Origin: an uncultured Bacillota bacterium
Lineage (GTDB): Bacteria > Bacillota > Clostridia > Peptostreptococcales > Anaerovoracaceae
DNA: 55,643 nucleotides
Assembly (NCBI GenBank): GCA_958448635.1
Contig: CAUDEQ010000005.1
Span: 1-55,643 of the forward strand
Reading direction: 5' to 3'
Every line of letters starts with the position of its first letter. Within the stretch, counting starts at the first letter, position 1. A model generated the notes under the pieces. The model saw only the letters and a program-made list of their open reading frames with translations. It was not told the DNA's origin and ran no database searches. Positions 42,659 through 52,129 of the stretch are shown in pieces. A program made the position numbers and the translations under genes.

Positions 42659-45280
42659 ATGAAAAAGTTTGTCTATTCATTTAACGAAGGCTCTAAAGAT
42701 ATGAAGGACCTTCTGGGCGGAAAGGGTGCAAACCTGGCTGAAATGACCAAGATCGGTCTGCCGGTGCCTTTTGGCTTCACAGTTACAACAGAAGCGTGCA
42801 ACAGATATTACGAAGAGGGAAAGACCATCGGTGACGATATCGTTGCTGCCATTTTCGAAAAGCTGGAAGAGCTTGAGAACGTTACCGGAAAGAAATTCGG
42901 ATCGGTGGAAAATCCTCTCCTTGTTTCGGTTCGTTCAGGAGCGAAGATATCCATGCCGGGTATGATGGATACCATCCTCAACCTAGGTCTCAACGACGAG
43001 ACTGTTGAAGGTATGGCTAAGCTTACCGAAAATCCTAGATTCGCATATGACAGCTACAGAAGATTTATCCAGATGTTCGGCGACGTTGTAATGGAAATAT
43101 CCAAGACGAAGTTCGATGCCATCTTCGATGGCAAGAAGGAAGAAAGAGGCGTTGAATCCGATGTGGATCTGACAACGGAAGATCTGCAGGCCATCATCGT
43201 TGACTATAAAGCTCTCGTAAAGGCTGAAATGGGAAGAGATTTCCCACAGGATCCTAAGGATCAGCTGATGGAAGCCGTTAAAGCAGTATTCAGATCATGG
43301 AACAATGACAGAGCTATCCTCTACAGAAAGCTCAACGAGATCCCTGACAGCATAGGTACTGCCGTAAACGTACAGTCCATGGTATTCGGAAACATGGGCA
43401 ATACCTCCGGTACAGGCGTTGCCTTCACGAGAAACGCCGCCAACGGAGAAAACAAGCTCTTTGGAGAATTCCTGGTAAATGCTCAGGGTGAAGACGTTGT
43501 AGCAGGTATCAGAACTCCTCAGCCTATCTCCGAAATGGCAGAAACCTTCCCTGAGGTATATAAGGAATTCGTCAGAATAGCGGATCTCCTTGAAAACCAC
43601 TACAAGGATATGCAGGATATGGAATTCACCGTTGAAAGAGAGAAGCTCTTCATGCTTCAGACAAGAAACGGTAAGAGAACTGCTGCTGCAGCTGTAAAGA
43701 TCGCAGTAGATATGGAAGCAGAAGGTCTCATCGATAAGGAAACTGCAGTAATGAGAATAGAACCTGCACAGATCGCCCAGCTGCTTCACCCTATGTTCGA
43801 TGCCGATGAGCTGGCAAAGGCAGAGAAGCTCACCAAGGGTCTTCCTGCATCACCGGGCGCTGCAACAGGAAAAATATACTTCAACGCATCGGACGCTGAA
43901 GCTGCAGCTGCAGGCGGAGAAAAGGTAATCCTGGTAAGACTGGAAACATCGCCTGAGGATCTGGCAGGTATGGTGGCAGCAGAAGGTATCCTCACAGCCA
44001 GAGGCGGCATGACATCCCACGCTGCAGTAGTTGCAAGAGGTATGGGTAAGTGCTGTGTATCGGGCTGCTCGGAGATCAAGGTGGATGAAGATGCCAAGAC
44101 GCTGGGAATCGGCGAATACGTATTCAAGGAAGGTGACTACATATCACTGGACGGAACTGCAGGCGACGTTCTGAAGGGTCAGGTAAAGACAGTACCGCCT
44201 GAGCTTTCCGGAGATTTCGGCAAGATCATGGAGTGGGCAGATGAGATCAGAACTCTGAAGGTAAGAACAAATGCCGACAACCCTAGAGATGCACAGCAGG
44301 CTGTAGATTTCGGAGCAGAAGGTATCGGACTCTGCAGAACTGAGCACATGTTCTTCGAAGAGGAAAGAATTCCTGCCATCAGAAGAATGATAATGGCAGA
44401 TACTGAAGAAGAGAGAAGAGAAGCTCTCAAGTTCCTGCTGCCTTATCAGCAGGGAGACTTCAAGGGAATCTACGAGGTTATGGGCGACAGACCTGTGACC
44501 ATAAGACTGCTGGACCCACCTCTCCACGAGTTCATTCCGCATACCGATGAAGAGCTGAAGGAGCTGGGCAAGCAGATAAACGTTCCTTATGAAAAGCTGG
44601 CAAAGAAGGCTGAAGAGCTCCACGAGTTCAACCCTATGCTGGGTCACAGAGGCTGCCGTCTTGCAGTGACATATCCTGAGATCGCTGAGATGCAGACTGA
44701 AGCCATCATCATGGCAGCCATCGAAGTGAGAAGGGAAAAGGATATAGACATCGTTCCTGAAATCATGATACCTCTGGTAGGACTGGTGAAGGAGCTGGCA
44801 GATGTCAAGGCCACCGTTGTTAAGACAGTTGAAAGGGTAATGGAGAGAGAAGGCGTTAAGTTCGATTACCTGGTAGGTACCATGATCGAGATCCCTAGAG
44901 CTGCACTGACTGCAGACGAGATCGCACAGGAAGCTGAATTCTTCTCCTTCGGAACCAACGATTTGACTCAGATGACCTTCGGTTTCTCAAGAGACGATAC
45001 AGGAAACATCATCAAGGAATACAGAGACAAGAACATCTTCGAGGACGATCCGTTCCAGAGCATAGACCAGACAGGCGTAGGAAAGCTTGTCAAGATGGCT
45101 GTTGAGCTGGGTAAGCAGACAAGACCTAACATCAAGCTGGGAATCTGCGGAGAGCACGGCGGAGATCCTAAGTCCATAGACTTCTGTAATGCAGTAGGAC
45201 TGCAGTACGTATCATGCTCGCCATTCAGAGTGCCTATCGCAAGACTTGCGGCAGCACAGGCGGCTATAAAGCAGAAATAG
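42659..45280 (+). CDS. ppdK: Pyruvate, phosphate dikinase
   Basis: An 873-residue PPDK interconverting PEP, AMP and PPi with pyruvate, ATP and Pi. The ATP-grasp N-terminus is LLGGKGANLAEM. The phosphohistidine domain is GGMTSHAAVVARGMG. The TIM-barrel PEP site contains GLCRTEHMF, and the C-terminal loop LGICGEHGGDP holds the catalytic Cys. Codon use is smoother than in neighbours (more ATC, GGT and GAA, fewer ATA and AGG), as expected for a highly expressed glycolytic/gluconeogenic gene. GAGGAG lies 15 bp upstream. A terminator follows. Confidence 0.97.
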   Translation: MKKFVYSFNEGSKDMKDLLGGKGANLAEMTKIGLPVPFGFTVTTEACNRYYEEGKTIGDDIVAAIFEKLEELENVTGKKFGSVENPLLVSVRSGAKISMPGMMDTILNLGLNDETVEGMAKLTENPRFAYDSYRRFIQMFGDVVMEISKTKFDAIFDGKKEERGVESDVDLTTEDLQAIIVDYKALVKAEMGRDFPQDPKDQLMEAVKAVFRSWNNDRAILYRKLNEIPDSIGTAVNVQSMVFGNMGNTSGTGVAFTRNAANGENKLFGEFLVNAQGEDVVAGIRTPQPISEMAETFPEVYKEFVRIADLLENHYKDMQDMEFTVEREKLFMLQTRNGKRTAAAAVKIAVDMEAEGLIDKETAVMRIEPAQIAQLLHPMFDADELAKAEKLTKGLPASPGAATGKIYFNASDAEAAAAGGEKVILVRLETSPEDLAGMVAAEGILTARGGMTSHAAVVARGMGKCCVSGCSEIKVDEDAKTLGIGEYVFKEGDYISLDGTAGDVLKGQVKTVPPELSGDFGKIMEWADEIRTLKVRTNADNPRDAQQAVDFGAEGIGLCRTEHMFFEEERIPAIRRMIMADTEEERREALKFLLPYQQGDFKGIYEVMGDRPVTIRLLDPPLHEFIPHTDEELKELGKQINVPYEKLAKKAEELHEFNPMLGHRGCRLAVTYPEIAEMQTEAIIMAAIEVRREKDIDIVPEIMIPLVGLVKELADVKATVVKTVERVMEREGVKFDYLVGTMIEIPRAALTADEIAQEAEFFSFGTNDLTQMTFGFSRDDTGNIIKEYRDKNIFEDDPFQSIDQTGVGKLVKMAVELGKQTRPNIKLGICGEHGGDPKSIDFCNAVGLQYVSCSPFRVPIARLAAAQAAIKQK

Positions 45281-45300
45281 TAAAAGTTGACGGTGTGAAA

Positions 45301-45343
45301 ATCCCGCTTTGTTTGCAGCAGTCAAATGAAGCGGGATATTTTA
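45301..45343 (+). terminator. Terminator of ppdK
   Basis: ATCCCGCTT pairs with AAGCGGGAT (45301-45337), followed by ATTTTAA. The loop is about 19 nt. Confidence 0.75.
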
Positions 45344-45418
45344 ACTGATGTGTCTTTGACTTATATATACGCGGAATCATACATAGAATATTATTTATTA
45401 TTATATTGAGGAGCTTAA

Positions 45419-46777
45419 ATGGAAAACGCATTAAACAAGAGATATGGACTCATCACAGCGATAACCATGGTAGTTGGTATCGTAATAGGAAGCGGCGTCT
45501 TCTTCAAGGCGGAAAAGATATTGAACTGCACGGGAGGAGACCTGGTAATAGGAACCCTTTCGTGGATAATAGGCGGACTTATAATGGTCATCTGTGCTTA
45601 TACATTTTCGACGATGGCCACGAAATACGAAAAGGTGAACGGCGTTGTGGACTATGCGGAAGCGATGCTGGGCAAGAGGTACGGTTACTATCTGGGCTGG
45701 TTCATGGCAACCATGTACTTCCCTGCCATGACATCTGTTCTGGCATGGGTGTCGGCCAGGTATTTCAGCGTGCTGATGGGCTGGGACATCACCGGCGGTT
45801 CATGTATGGTTATCGCCGGGTTTCTGCTGGTGGCAAGCTATACGCTCAATGCGCTTTCGCCGGTGCTGGCAGGTAAATTCCAGGTAACCACCACAGTGAT
45901 CAAGATGATACCTCTTCTGCTGATGGCGGTTTTCGGAACTGTCAAGGGACTGTCAAGCGGTCTTTTGATACAGAATTTCACCGAGGTTGCAGTTCCGGCG
46001 TCTGAGCTGGGAGGCAAGGGCTATATGCTCTTTACGGCAGTATGCGCCACAGCCTTCGCATACGAGGGCTGGATAATAGCGACCTCCATCAATTCTGAGC
46101 TTAAGGACGCCAAGAAAAATCTTCCTAAGGCTCTGGTGATAGGAACACTGATAGTCATGATAACGTATGTCCTCTATTACATCGGACTGGCAGGGGCAGT
46201 CGAGAACAGCGTAATGATGGAAAGCGGAGAAACGGGAGCAAGGATCGCATTCTCCAACGTATTTTCCCATATAGGCGGAACGCTGCTCTTCGTGTTCATC
46301 GTGATCTCGTGCCTTGGAACTCTCAACGGACTGATGCTGGGAACGGTAAGAGGTCTCTATGCCATATCCGTGAGAAATGAGGGTATAAGACCTGACGTCT
46401 TCAAGCAGGTGGATCCTGTAGTCAACATGCCCGGCAATTCGGCAGCCATGGGCGCTCTGCTCACTGCTACGTGGCTTCTGTATTTCTACGGGGCAAACCT
46501 TACGGACGGATGGTTCGGACCATTCTGCTTCGACAGCTCGGAGCTGCCTATAATCACGATATATGCCCTTTACATCCCTATCTTCCTGATGATAATGAAG
46601 AAGGAAAAGGACTGGACTTCATTCAAACGATTCGTTATGCCCGCATTGTCCATATGCGGATGCATATTCATGGTAATAGCTGCATTCTTTTCACACAGGA
46701 TGGCGGCGGTGTACTATCTGATAGTATTTGCCGTTGTGATGATCCTCGCATTTATCATCGAGAAGAGAAGCAAATGA
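45419..46777 (+). CDS. APC family amino acid permease
   Basis: A 452-residue, about twelve-helix transporter. The first helix carries MVVGIVIGSGVFFKAEKIL, the canonical APC GIxIGSGIF-type motif. CAYTFSTMATKYEKVNGVVDYAEAML follows, and the sixth-helix region reads TAFAYEGWIIATS. It resembles the LAT/SteT-like exchangers in general form. TTGAGGAG precedes the ATG. The next gene, mtnA, starts 13 bp after its stop, so it may import or export a methylthio-related or amino acid substrate; this is inference from linkage. Confidence 0.9.
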   Translation: MENALNKRYGLITAITMVVGIVIGSGVFFKAEKILNCTGGDLVIGTLSWIIGGLIMVICAYTFSTMATKYEKVNGVVDYAEAMLGKRYGYYLGWFMATMYFPAMTSVLAWVSARYFSVLMGWDITGGSCMVIAGFLLVASYTLNALSPVLAGKFQVTTTVIKMIPLLLMAVFGTVKGLSSGLLIQNFTEVAVPASELGGKGYMLFTAVCATAFAYEGWIIATSINSELKDAKKNLPKALVIGTLIVMITYVLYYIGLAGAVENSVMMESGETGARIAFSNVFSHIGGTLLFVFIVISCLGTLNGLMLGTVRGLYAISVRNEGIRPDVFKQVDPVVNMPGNSAAMGALLTATWLLYFYGANLTDGWFGPFCFDSSELPIITIYALYIPIFLMIMKKEKDWTSFKRFVMPALSICGCIFMVIAAFFSHRMAAVYYLIVFAVVMILAFIIEKRSK

Positions 46778-46790
46778 GGAGTGAAACGCC

Positions 46791-47924
46791 ATGGGGGACA
46801 TAAACAGGATAACTCACGTTGAAAACGTCAAGCTGAGGGAGGACGGAAGGGCTGTAGTTATCATCGACCAGAGCCTTCTGCCCGGCAGGACTGAATACAT
46901 CCAGCTGGATTCTCCCGAAAAAATGTATGATGCCATCTTTCATCTCAAGGTGAGAGGGGCGCCTGCCATAGGAATATGTGCGGCATACTGCATGGCTGTC
47001 CTTGCCCGCGGTGAGGCTGCGCCAAGAGCCATCAGAGGCTGCTGCGGCACGGGAGTTGCGGATGAGGTGTTTCTGGAAAACATGAAGCGCCACGGAGAAT
47101 ATCTCAAATCCTCAAGGCCTACGGCAGTCAATCTGGCATGGGCAGTCGACAGGGTTATGATGGCGGCAAGGGTGGAAATGATCAAGGCCAGAAGGGACGA
47201 CATAAGAGCCAATGCAGGCTATGACAGGATGGCGGAGGCCATAAGGCGTGAAGCCGTTGCAATACATGAAGAGGACATAGCCATGTGTCTTGCCATATCG
47301 GAATACGGACTGGAGCTGGTGAAGGATGGAGACGGCATCCTTACGCACTGCAATGCGGGGCCGCTGGCAACATCCAGATACGGAACTGCCTTGGGTCCCA
47401 TACTTCTGGGCACTGAAAGAGGAATGAGCTTCAAGGTATTTGCAGATGAGACGAGACCGCTGCTTCAGGGAGCCAGGCTGACGACATACGAGCTTCATGA
47501 GGCAGGCGTGGATGTCACCCTCATATGCGACAACATGGCGTCCATGGTAATGAAGAACGGCTGGGTGCAGGCATGCTTCGTGGGCTGTGACAGAGTATCC
47601 GCCAATGGAGATACTGCCAACAAGATAGGAACGTCATCCGTGGCAATACTGGCGAAGCACTACAACATTCCTTTCTATGTGCTGGGACCTACATCGACCA
47701 TAGATATGTCATGTCCCGACGGCAGCAGCATCCCTATAGAGCTTAGGGATCCTTCTGAGATCAGAGAGAAGTTCTACCGGGAGCCGATGGCTCTTCAAGG
47801 CGTAAAGTGCTACAATCCGGCATTCGACGTGACGGATCATGAGCTGATCACTGCCATCGTCACTGAAAAAGGGATCTGCAGGCCTCCTTTCGATGAAAGC
47901 CTCAGGAACGTGACTGGAAAATGA
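46791..47924 (+). CDS. mtnA: S-methyl-5-thioribose-1-phosphate isomerase family protein
   Basis: A 377-residue member of the eIF2B-alpha/beta/delta-like isomerase family. Recognisable MtnA parts are KVRGAPAIGI, the catalytic-cysteine region HCNAGPLATSRYGTALGP, FADETRPLLQGARLTTYEL, and GCDRVSANGDTANKIGT with the catalytic Asp. It isomerises methylthioribose-1-phosphate in methionine salvage. No other mtn gene is nearby, so a related sugar-phosphate role cannot be excluded. The 3' end overlaps the convergent ylmC gene by 23 bp. Confidence 0.92.
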   Translation: MGDINRITHVENVKLREDGRAVVIIDQSLLPGRTEYIQLDSPEKMYDAIFHLKVRGAPAIGICAAYCMAVLARGEAAPRAIRGCCGTGVADEVFLENMKRHGEYLKSSRPTAVNLAWAVDRVMMAARVEMIKARRDDIRANAGYDRMAEAIRREAVAIHEEDIAMCLAISEYGLELVKDGDGILTHCNAGPLATSRYGTALGPILLGTERGMSFKVFADETRPLLQGARLTTYELHEAGVDVTLICDNMASMVMKNGWVQACFVGCDRVSANGDTANKIGTSSVAILAKHYNIPFYVLGPTSTIDMSCPDGSSIPIELRDPSEIREKFYREPMALQGVKCYNPAFDVTDHELITAIVTEKGICRPPFDESLRNVTGK

Positions 47925-48144
47925 TCATATCATCACCGATGATGACTATGCTGCTCCAGGGCAGCTCGTACATATCGCCGAAGCTTTTTTTAAACAGACC
48001 GGTGCTTTGTAACGAAGGTACAAGCACCGATTTTATTTTGCCTGTTTTGCTCTCGAAGGTCATATCGGCATCCCACAGCTGTCCGTAGCTGCTTCCCGTT
48101 GAAAGATCCACGATTTCCTTGTTTCCTATTTCACTTAATCGCAT
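47902..48144 (-). CDS. YlmC/YmxH family PRC-barrel protein
   Basis: An 80-residue protein starting MRLSEIGNKEIVDL and ending LPWSSIVIIGDDMII, a pattern I recognise for the YlmC/YmxH sporulation-associated family with a PRC-barrel-like fold. It is encoded convergently to mtnA with a 23-bp overlap at the 3' ends and divergently from tepA, its frequent neighbour in Clostridia. AGGAGTG precedes the start on the minus strand. Confidence 0.82.
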   Translation of the reverse strand: MRLSEIGNKEIVDLSTGSSYGQLWDADMTFESKTGKIKSVLVPSLQSTGLFKKSFGDMYELPWSSIVIIGDDMIIFQSRS

Positions 48145-48202
48145 AACACACTCCTTATATGCAGATAATATTAATAATATTTATTATGATGAAGAGGAGA
48201 AT

Positions 48203-48907
48203 ATGAAAGTGAAAGAAGACTCTACTGAAAAAAAGGTAACGGCCGATGAGGAGTCGACCAAGGAGCTCATCAGGGAGCTGGGACTGCTGAGCACGGGAAC
48301 GGATTTTGAAAGCGATATTCAGTATATAAATATCATAGGTAGCGTTGAGGGGCACAGCGTGCTTCCGCCGGAGAACAAGGCGACGAAATACGAGCACCTC
48401 ATACCGCAGCTCATAGCTGTTGAGGAAAACCCCAAGCTCAAGGGACTGCTGGTGGTGCTGAATACGGTGGGAGGCGATGTGGAGGCAGGTCTGGCGCTGG
48501 CCGAAATGATATCCACCCTTTCAAAGCCCACGGTGTCGCTGGTGCTGGGAGGCGGTCACAGCATAGGAATCCCGCTGGCGGTGGCAGCGGACTATTCCTT
48601 CATATCGAAGACGGCCACCATGACGCTTCACCCCATAAGGACGACGGGACTTGTGATAACGTCTGAAACCACCTTCGATTATATGAGAAAGACTCAGGAG
48701 AGGGTGATCGATTTCATAGACGATCACTCCAATGCCGACAGAGAAAATGTAATACGGCTCATGAACGCCAACGACAATATGTCCAACGATGTGGGAACCA
48801 TACTCTTTGGGCGTGAAGCCGTGGAAGCAGGCATCATAGATGAGGTGGGCGGCGTTTCCCAGGCCATCAGGGAGCTTAGACGCAGGACTGAAGAGCAGAA
48901 ACAATAA
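48203..48907 (+). CDS. tepA: ClpP-like protease TepA
   Basis: A 234-residue member of the ClpP/crotonase fold, close to Bacillus TepA (YmfB), linked to translocation-related or spore proteolysis. The nucleophile is likely the Ser in GGGHSIGIPLA, followed by the His in MTLHPIRTTG. LLVVLNTVGGDVEAGLALAEMI is the oxyanion strand region. Start ATG 48203 has GAAGAGGAG upstream; a longer frame lacks one. The first ~35 residues are charged and predicted disordered. There is no signal peptide. Confidence 0.9.
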   Translation: MKVKEDSTEKKVTADEESTKELIRELGLLSTGTDFESDIQYINIIGSVEGHSVLPPENKATKYEHLIPQLIAVEENPKLKGLLVVLNTVGGDVEAGLALAEMISTLSKPTVSLVLGGGHSIGIPLAVAADYSFISKTATMTLHPIRTTGLVITSETTFDYMRKTQERVIDFIDDHSNADRENVIRLMNANDNMSNDVGTILFGREAVEAGIIDEVGGVSQAIRELRRRTEEQKQ

Positions 48908-48931
48908 ATGGAATATTTTTACAATTATATA

Positions 48932-48960
48932 TTGACAATAATTTCTATATATGGTATCTT
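48932..48960 (+). promoter_or_regulatory. Promoter for the surface-protein locus
   Basis: TTGACA (48932-48937) and TATCTT (48955-48960) with a 17-bp spacer, 35 bp before the CpaE-like start. Confidence 0.6.
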
Positions 48961-48994
48961 AAGGTAAAACAGGGGTTTATCGGGAGGTATATGT

Positions 48995-50122
48995 ATGGAT
49001 AATTTATTTTTGGCCGTCGTTACAGGCGACAGGGAATACGGCCGCTCCCTGAGCCTCGGCATGGTCAGCGTGTGCAGAAGCCTGATAATAAGGATATTCA
49101 CAGCCGAGGAGTTTCTGAGGGAGAGCAGGGAATTCGATCTTATTCTTTGGGACGGCATAGAGGCGAAGGAGGCATACGGAGGGCGTATCGTGTACATGGC
49201 GGAAAAGCCCTCGGAGGCTGTGCGAAGTCTGGCTGAAAAAAGATTCTGCCTGTATAAGTACAGCTCCGCCTCCTGCATGGTGGCGTCTGTATTCGAAATC
49301 TATAAGGAGTTGACGGGGCGGCGTGCCGTCAACGTGAAAAAGCAGAATGTGCGGCTTTTCGCCTTCGTATCCTGTGAAGGCGGCACAGGCTGCAGCACCG
49401 TTGCCATGGCCGCTGCTCAGGAGTTTTCGAGATTTCGGGACAGCAAGGTGATGTATCTTTCCTTCGAGGAGCTGGAGTCTACAGGGCAGTTCATGAACTG
49501 TGAGATGGGAATAAAGGGTGCGGAAGTATATCTTTACCGGCTGTTTAATAAGCTTTACCCTGAGAATAAAACAGACCCTGATGCGGAGGACTTCCTGCCC
49601 TTTATAGAAGGGCACATCGTAAGGGACGACTACGGAACCGAGGCCTTTGCACCATCCAGGGGAAGAAACCCGCTGAGGGAAATAGCATGCGATGAGACAG
49701 GCAGGTTCATGGCATCCATAATAAACAGCGGCAGGTATGATGTGATAATAGTCGATATGGGCACCTGGCTTTCCGGCAGCTGCCTGAAATTCCTGGAGAT
49801 GACGGAGAAAATATGCATGGTGACCGTAGAGGGAGGAAGCAGACTTAAGGAAGGCAAGTACATAAATCATATAGTGAGCCACTGCGGGGAGGAGGTGGAG
49901 AAAAAGCTGGTAAGGGCGGAGAACAGAATAAGGAAACACAGCGTATATGACGAGGAGGAAAAAGGGGAAGAACGAAGAAAAAATCCTCCGGCGGAAAATA
50001 CGGTGAGCATAAGCGAATGCGGGAGCTTTGCAGCAGAGGGAGAGCGCACAAGGATCTTTCTGGAAGGTGAATTCGGAAACGATATAAGCGTGCTGGCAGA
50101 TAAGCTTACGGAGCCGCTTTAG
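48995..50122 (+). CDS. CpaE-like P-loop protein with degenerate Walker A
   Basis: A 375-residue protein. Residues 1-110 are receiver-like without an obvious phosphosite. Residues ~118-300 follow a MinD/ParA/CpaE fold: FAFVSCEGGTGCSTVAMA aligns with KGGxGKS/T, but both lysines are replaced (Glu128 and Cys133). A Walker B-like YDVIIVDMGTW is retained. The tail (~310-340) is highly charged. GGGAGG precedes the ATG. CpaE proteins usually localise pilus machinery. Here no tad gene follows, only a sortase-type surface protein 23 bp downstream. ATP binding is doubtful. Confidence 0.8.
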   Translation: MDNLFLAVVTGDREYGRSLSLGMVSVCRSLIIRIFTAEEFLRESREFDLILWDGIEAKEAYGGRIVYMAEKPSEAVRSLAEKRFCLYKYSSASCMVASVFEIYKELTGRRAVNVKKQNVRLFAFVSCEGGTGCSTVAMAAAQEFSRFRDSKVMYLSFEELESTGQFMNCEMGIKGAEVYLYRLFNKLYPENKTDPDAEDFLPFIEGHIVRDDYGTEAFAPSRGRNPLREIACDETGRFMASIINSGRYDVIIVDMGTWLSGSCLKFLEMTEKICMVTVEGGSRLKEGKYINHIVSHCGEEVEKKLVRAENRIRKHSVYDEEEKGEERRKNPPAENTVSISECGSFAAEGERTRIFLEGEFGNDISVLADKLTEPL

Positions 50123-50145
50123 CGGATAAGAAAAGGGGGTTTGAG

Positions 50146-52065
50146 ATGAGGAAGAGAATAATAACGGCGAAGAGGATAATAACGGCGAAAAAGCTGACTG
50201 TCATATGCATGGTGGTGGCAGGTATGATGGCAGGAGCCGCTTTGTTCGGTGCGGTGAAATCGGATGCTGCAGAGGAAAAGGCGATAGCCAATAAAACGTG
50301 GGATGAGGTGGAGAAGGTAATAAAGACGAAGCTGGGAGAAGGATATGAGGAGGTGGGACTCTGTACAGGATTTCTCTACTGGTGTCTTGATAACGCTTAC
50401 GGCGTCGACTGGGGGACGAATTCAACTGTGGCGCAGCTGGAAAAGAAGATGATAAATGCAGGGGTAACCAAGGTTGCCGAAGGCAAAAGCGGCAGGAGCG
50501 AAGCAGGAATGAAGCCGGGAGATATCGTTGTATTTCTAGATGGCAGTACCAGAACGCATTGCGCTATTCTGGGAGAGGGCGGAAGGCTGTACCATGCCAT
50601 AAGCAGCGGAGTGAACGGGAATTATACGCTGGAAAGGTGGATGAAGCTGCCGGATTCCGCCAAGAATTGTGATAAATACATAGTATACAGAGGTCTCATA
50701 TCATCGGGAAATCTCATATTGATTAAAAGCTCTTCGGATCCGGAGATAACGGAAGGCAACGGATGCTACTCACTGAAAGGCGCTGAGTACGGTCTTTACA
50801 AAGGTGAATCGCTTCAGGGAGTACTTACCACCGACGATGAGGGAAGGGCTGTGATGACCGATATACCGTATGGAGCATATACACTGAAGGAAATCAAGCC
50901 GTCCAAGGGGTATGCTCTGGACAGGACTCAATACAGCATCGTCGTGGACAGAAAATCCGTTTCCATAGATGTGAAGGAGGCGCCTCAGTCCAACAAGGTG
51001 CGGGCTTTGCTGTACAAGATAGATAATGAGATACATGAGGCGTGGAGTGAAGAAAACAGAGGACAAGCCGGCGCAAGCCTTGAAGGGGCGCTTTATTCCG
51101 TTAAGTACTATGACGGATATTATGATGAGGCTGATGATTTCAGAGATGAGGAGCATGTAAGATCGTGGGTAATCAGGACCGACGAAAGCGGACAGGCTGT
51201 GCTCAGCGATGAAAGCGTCGTATCGGGAGACGAGCTGTACAGGTCGTCGGATGGAGATGTGATACTTCCGCTGGGGACGGTGGTCATAAGCGAGATGGCC
51301 GCACCTGAGGGCTACATGACGGACAGCAGCAGACATGTGGTGCAGATAACCTCCGACGGTACTGAAAAATTCGTGGATACTTATGTGACGCCTGTTCACC
51401 GGGAGCAGATAATAAGAGGCGATATAGAGCTGATAAAGACAGAGGACGGCACCATGAAGCGTCTTGGGGGAATTCCCTTCACCATCACCTCGAAGACCAC
51501 GGGAGAATCTCATACCATCGTTACGGACATCAACGGATTTGCCTCCACAGCGTCAGCGTGGAATCCTCATACAGGCGATACCAACGGAGGGACTGAAACT
51601 TCCGGAATATGGTTTGGTAGCATCAATGGTGTGACGGACGCCAGAGGCGCACTGCCTTACGATACATACATCATAGATGAGCAGTCTTGTGAAGCCAATG
51701 AAGGACTGGTGCTGATACAGGGGGTCGATGTAAGGATATATAAAAACGAAGCCGTGGTGAGCCTTGGCACTGTAACCAACGACAGGCAGACGCCGGAGGA
51801 GCCTGAGCCAAAGACGCCGAATGAGCCGGAGAAGCCTGACGATTCGGAGCAGCCTGGCGATTCGGAGCAGCCTGACGAGCCGGAGCCTCAGAAGCCAAAG
51901 ACGCCTGAGCCTGACGTACCTCAGAAGCCTGAAGTAATAGTGCAGGAGCAGGACGGGCCTGATACAGGAGATATGCTTCCGAAGAAAATAATAGCAGCCT
52001 TCAATATCATGGTGATTGCTGCAGCGGCAGGCTGCGCCCTGGCTCTAAGAAGAAAGAAAACGTGA
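50146..52065 (+). CDS. NlpC/P60-SpaA-VaFE surface protein with sortase-like tail
   Basis: A 639-residue secreted protein. The signal peptide (~1-42) includes a tandem RIITAK duplication. Residues ~50-180 look like an NlpC/P60 or CHAP peptidase (Cys73 in GLCTGFLYW, His138 in RTHCAILG). Two SpaA/Cna-B-like domains follow (~190-420), then a VaFE-type repeat (~425-560, NPHTGDTNGGTETSG). A Pro/Glu/Lys-rich wall spacer (~563-600) comes next. The end is GPDTGD, a hydrophobic helix and RRKKT, a non-canonical LPxTG-like sorting signal. It is likely wall-anchored, with isopeptide-stabilised domains and possible muralytic activity. Confidence 0.85.
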   Translation: MRKRIITAKRIITAKKLTVICMVVAGMMAGAALFGAVKSDAAEEKAIANKTWDEVEKVIKTKLGEGYEEVGLCTGFLYWCLDNAYGVDWGTNSTVAQLEKKMINAGVTKVAEGKSGRSEAGMKPGDIVVFLDGSTRTHCAILGEGGRLYHAISSGVNGNYTLERWMKLPDSAKNCDKYIVYRGLISSGNLILIKSSSDPEITEGNGCYSLKGAEYGLYKGESLQGVLTTDDEGRAVMTDIPYGAYTLKEIKPSKGYALDRTQYSIVVDRKSVSIDVKEAPQSNKVRALLYKIDNEIHEAWSEENRGQAGASLEGALYSVKYYDGYYDEADDFRDEEHVRSWVIRTDESGQAVLSDESVVSGDELYRSSDGDVILPLGTVVISEMAAPEGYMTDSSRHVVQITSDGTEKFVDTYVTPVHREQIIRGDIELIKTEDGTMKRLGGIPFTITSKTTGESHTIVTDINGFASTASAWNPHTGDTNGGTETSGIWFGSINGVTDARGALPYDTYIIDEQSCEANEGLVLIQGVDVRIYKNEAVVSLGTVTNDRQTPEEPEPKTPNEPEKPDDSEQPGDSEQPDEPEPQKPKTPEPDVPQKPEVIVQEQDGPDTGDMLPKKIIAAFNIMVIAAAAGCALALRRKKT

Positions 52066-52129
52066 TGCAGCATGTCGGAACGGAGCGTCAGCAAAAGTTT
52101 GATTTCAGTAAGAGCATGAGATTATGAAA

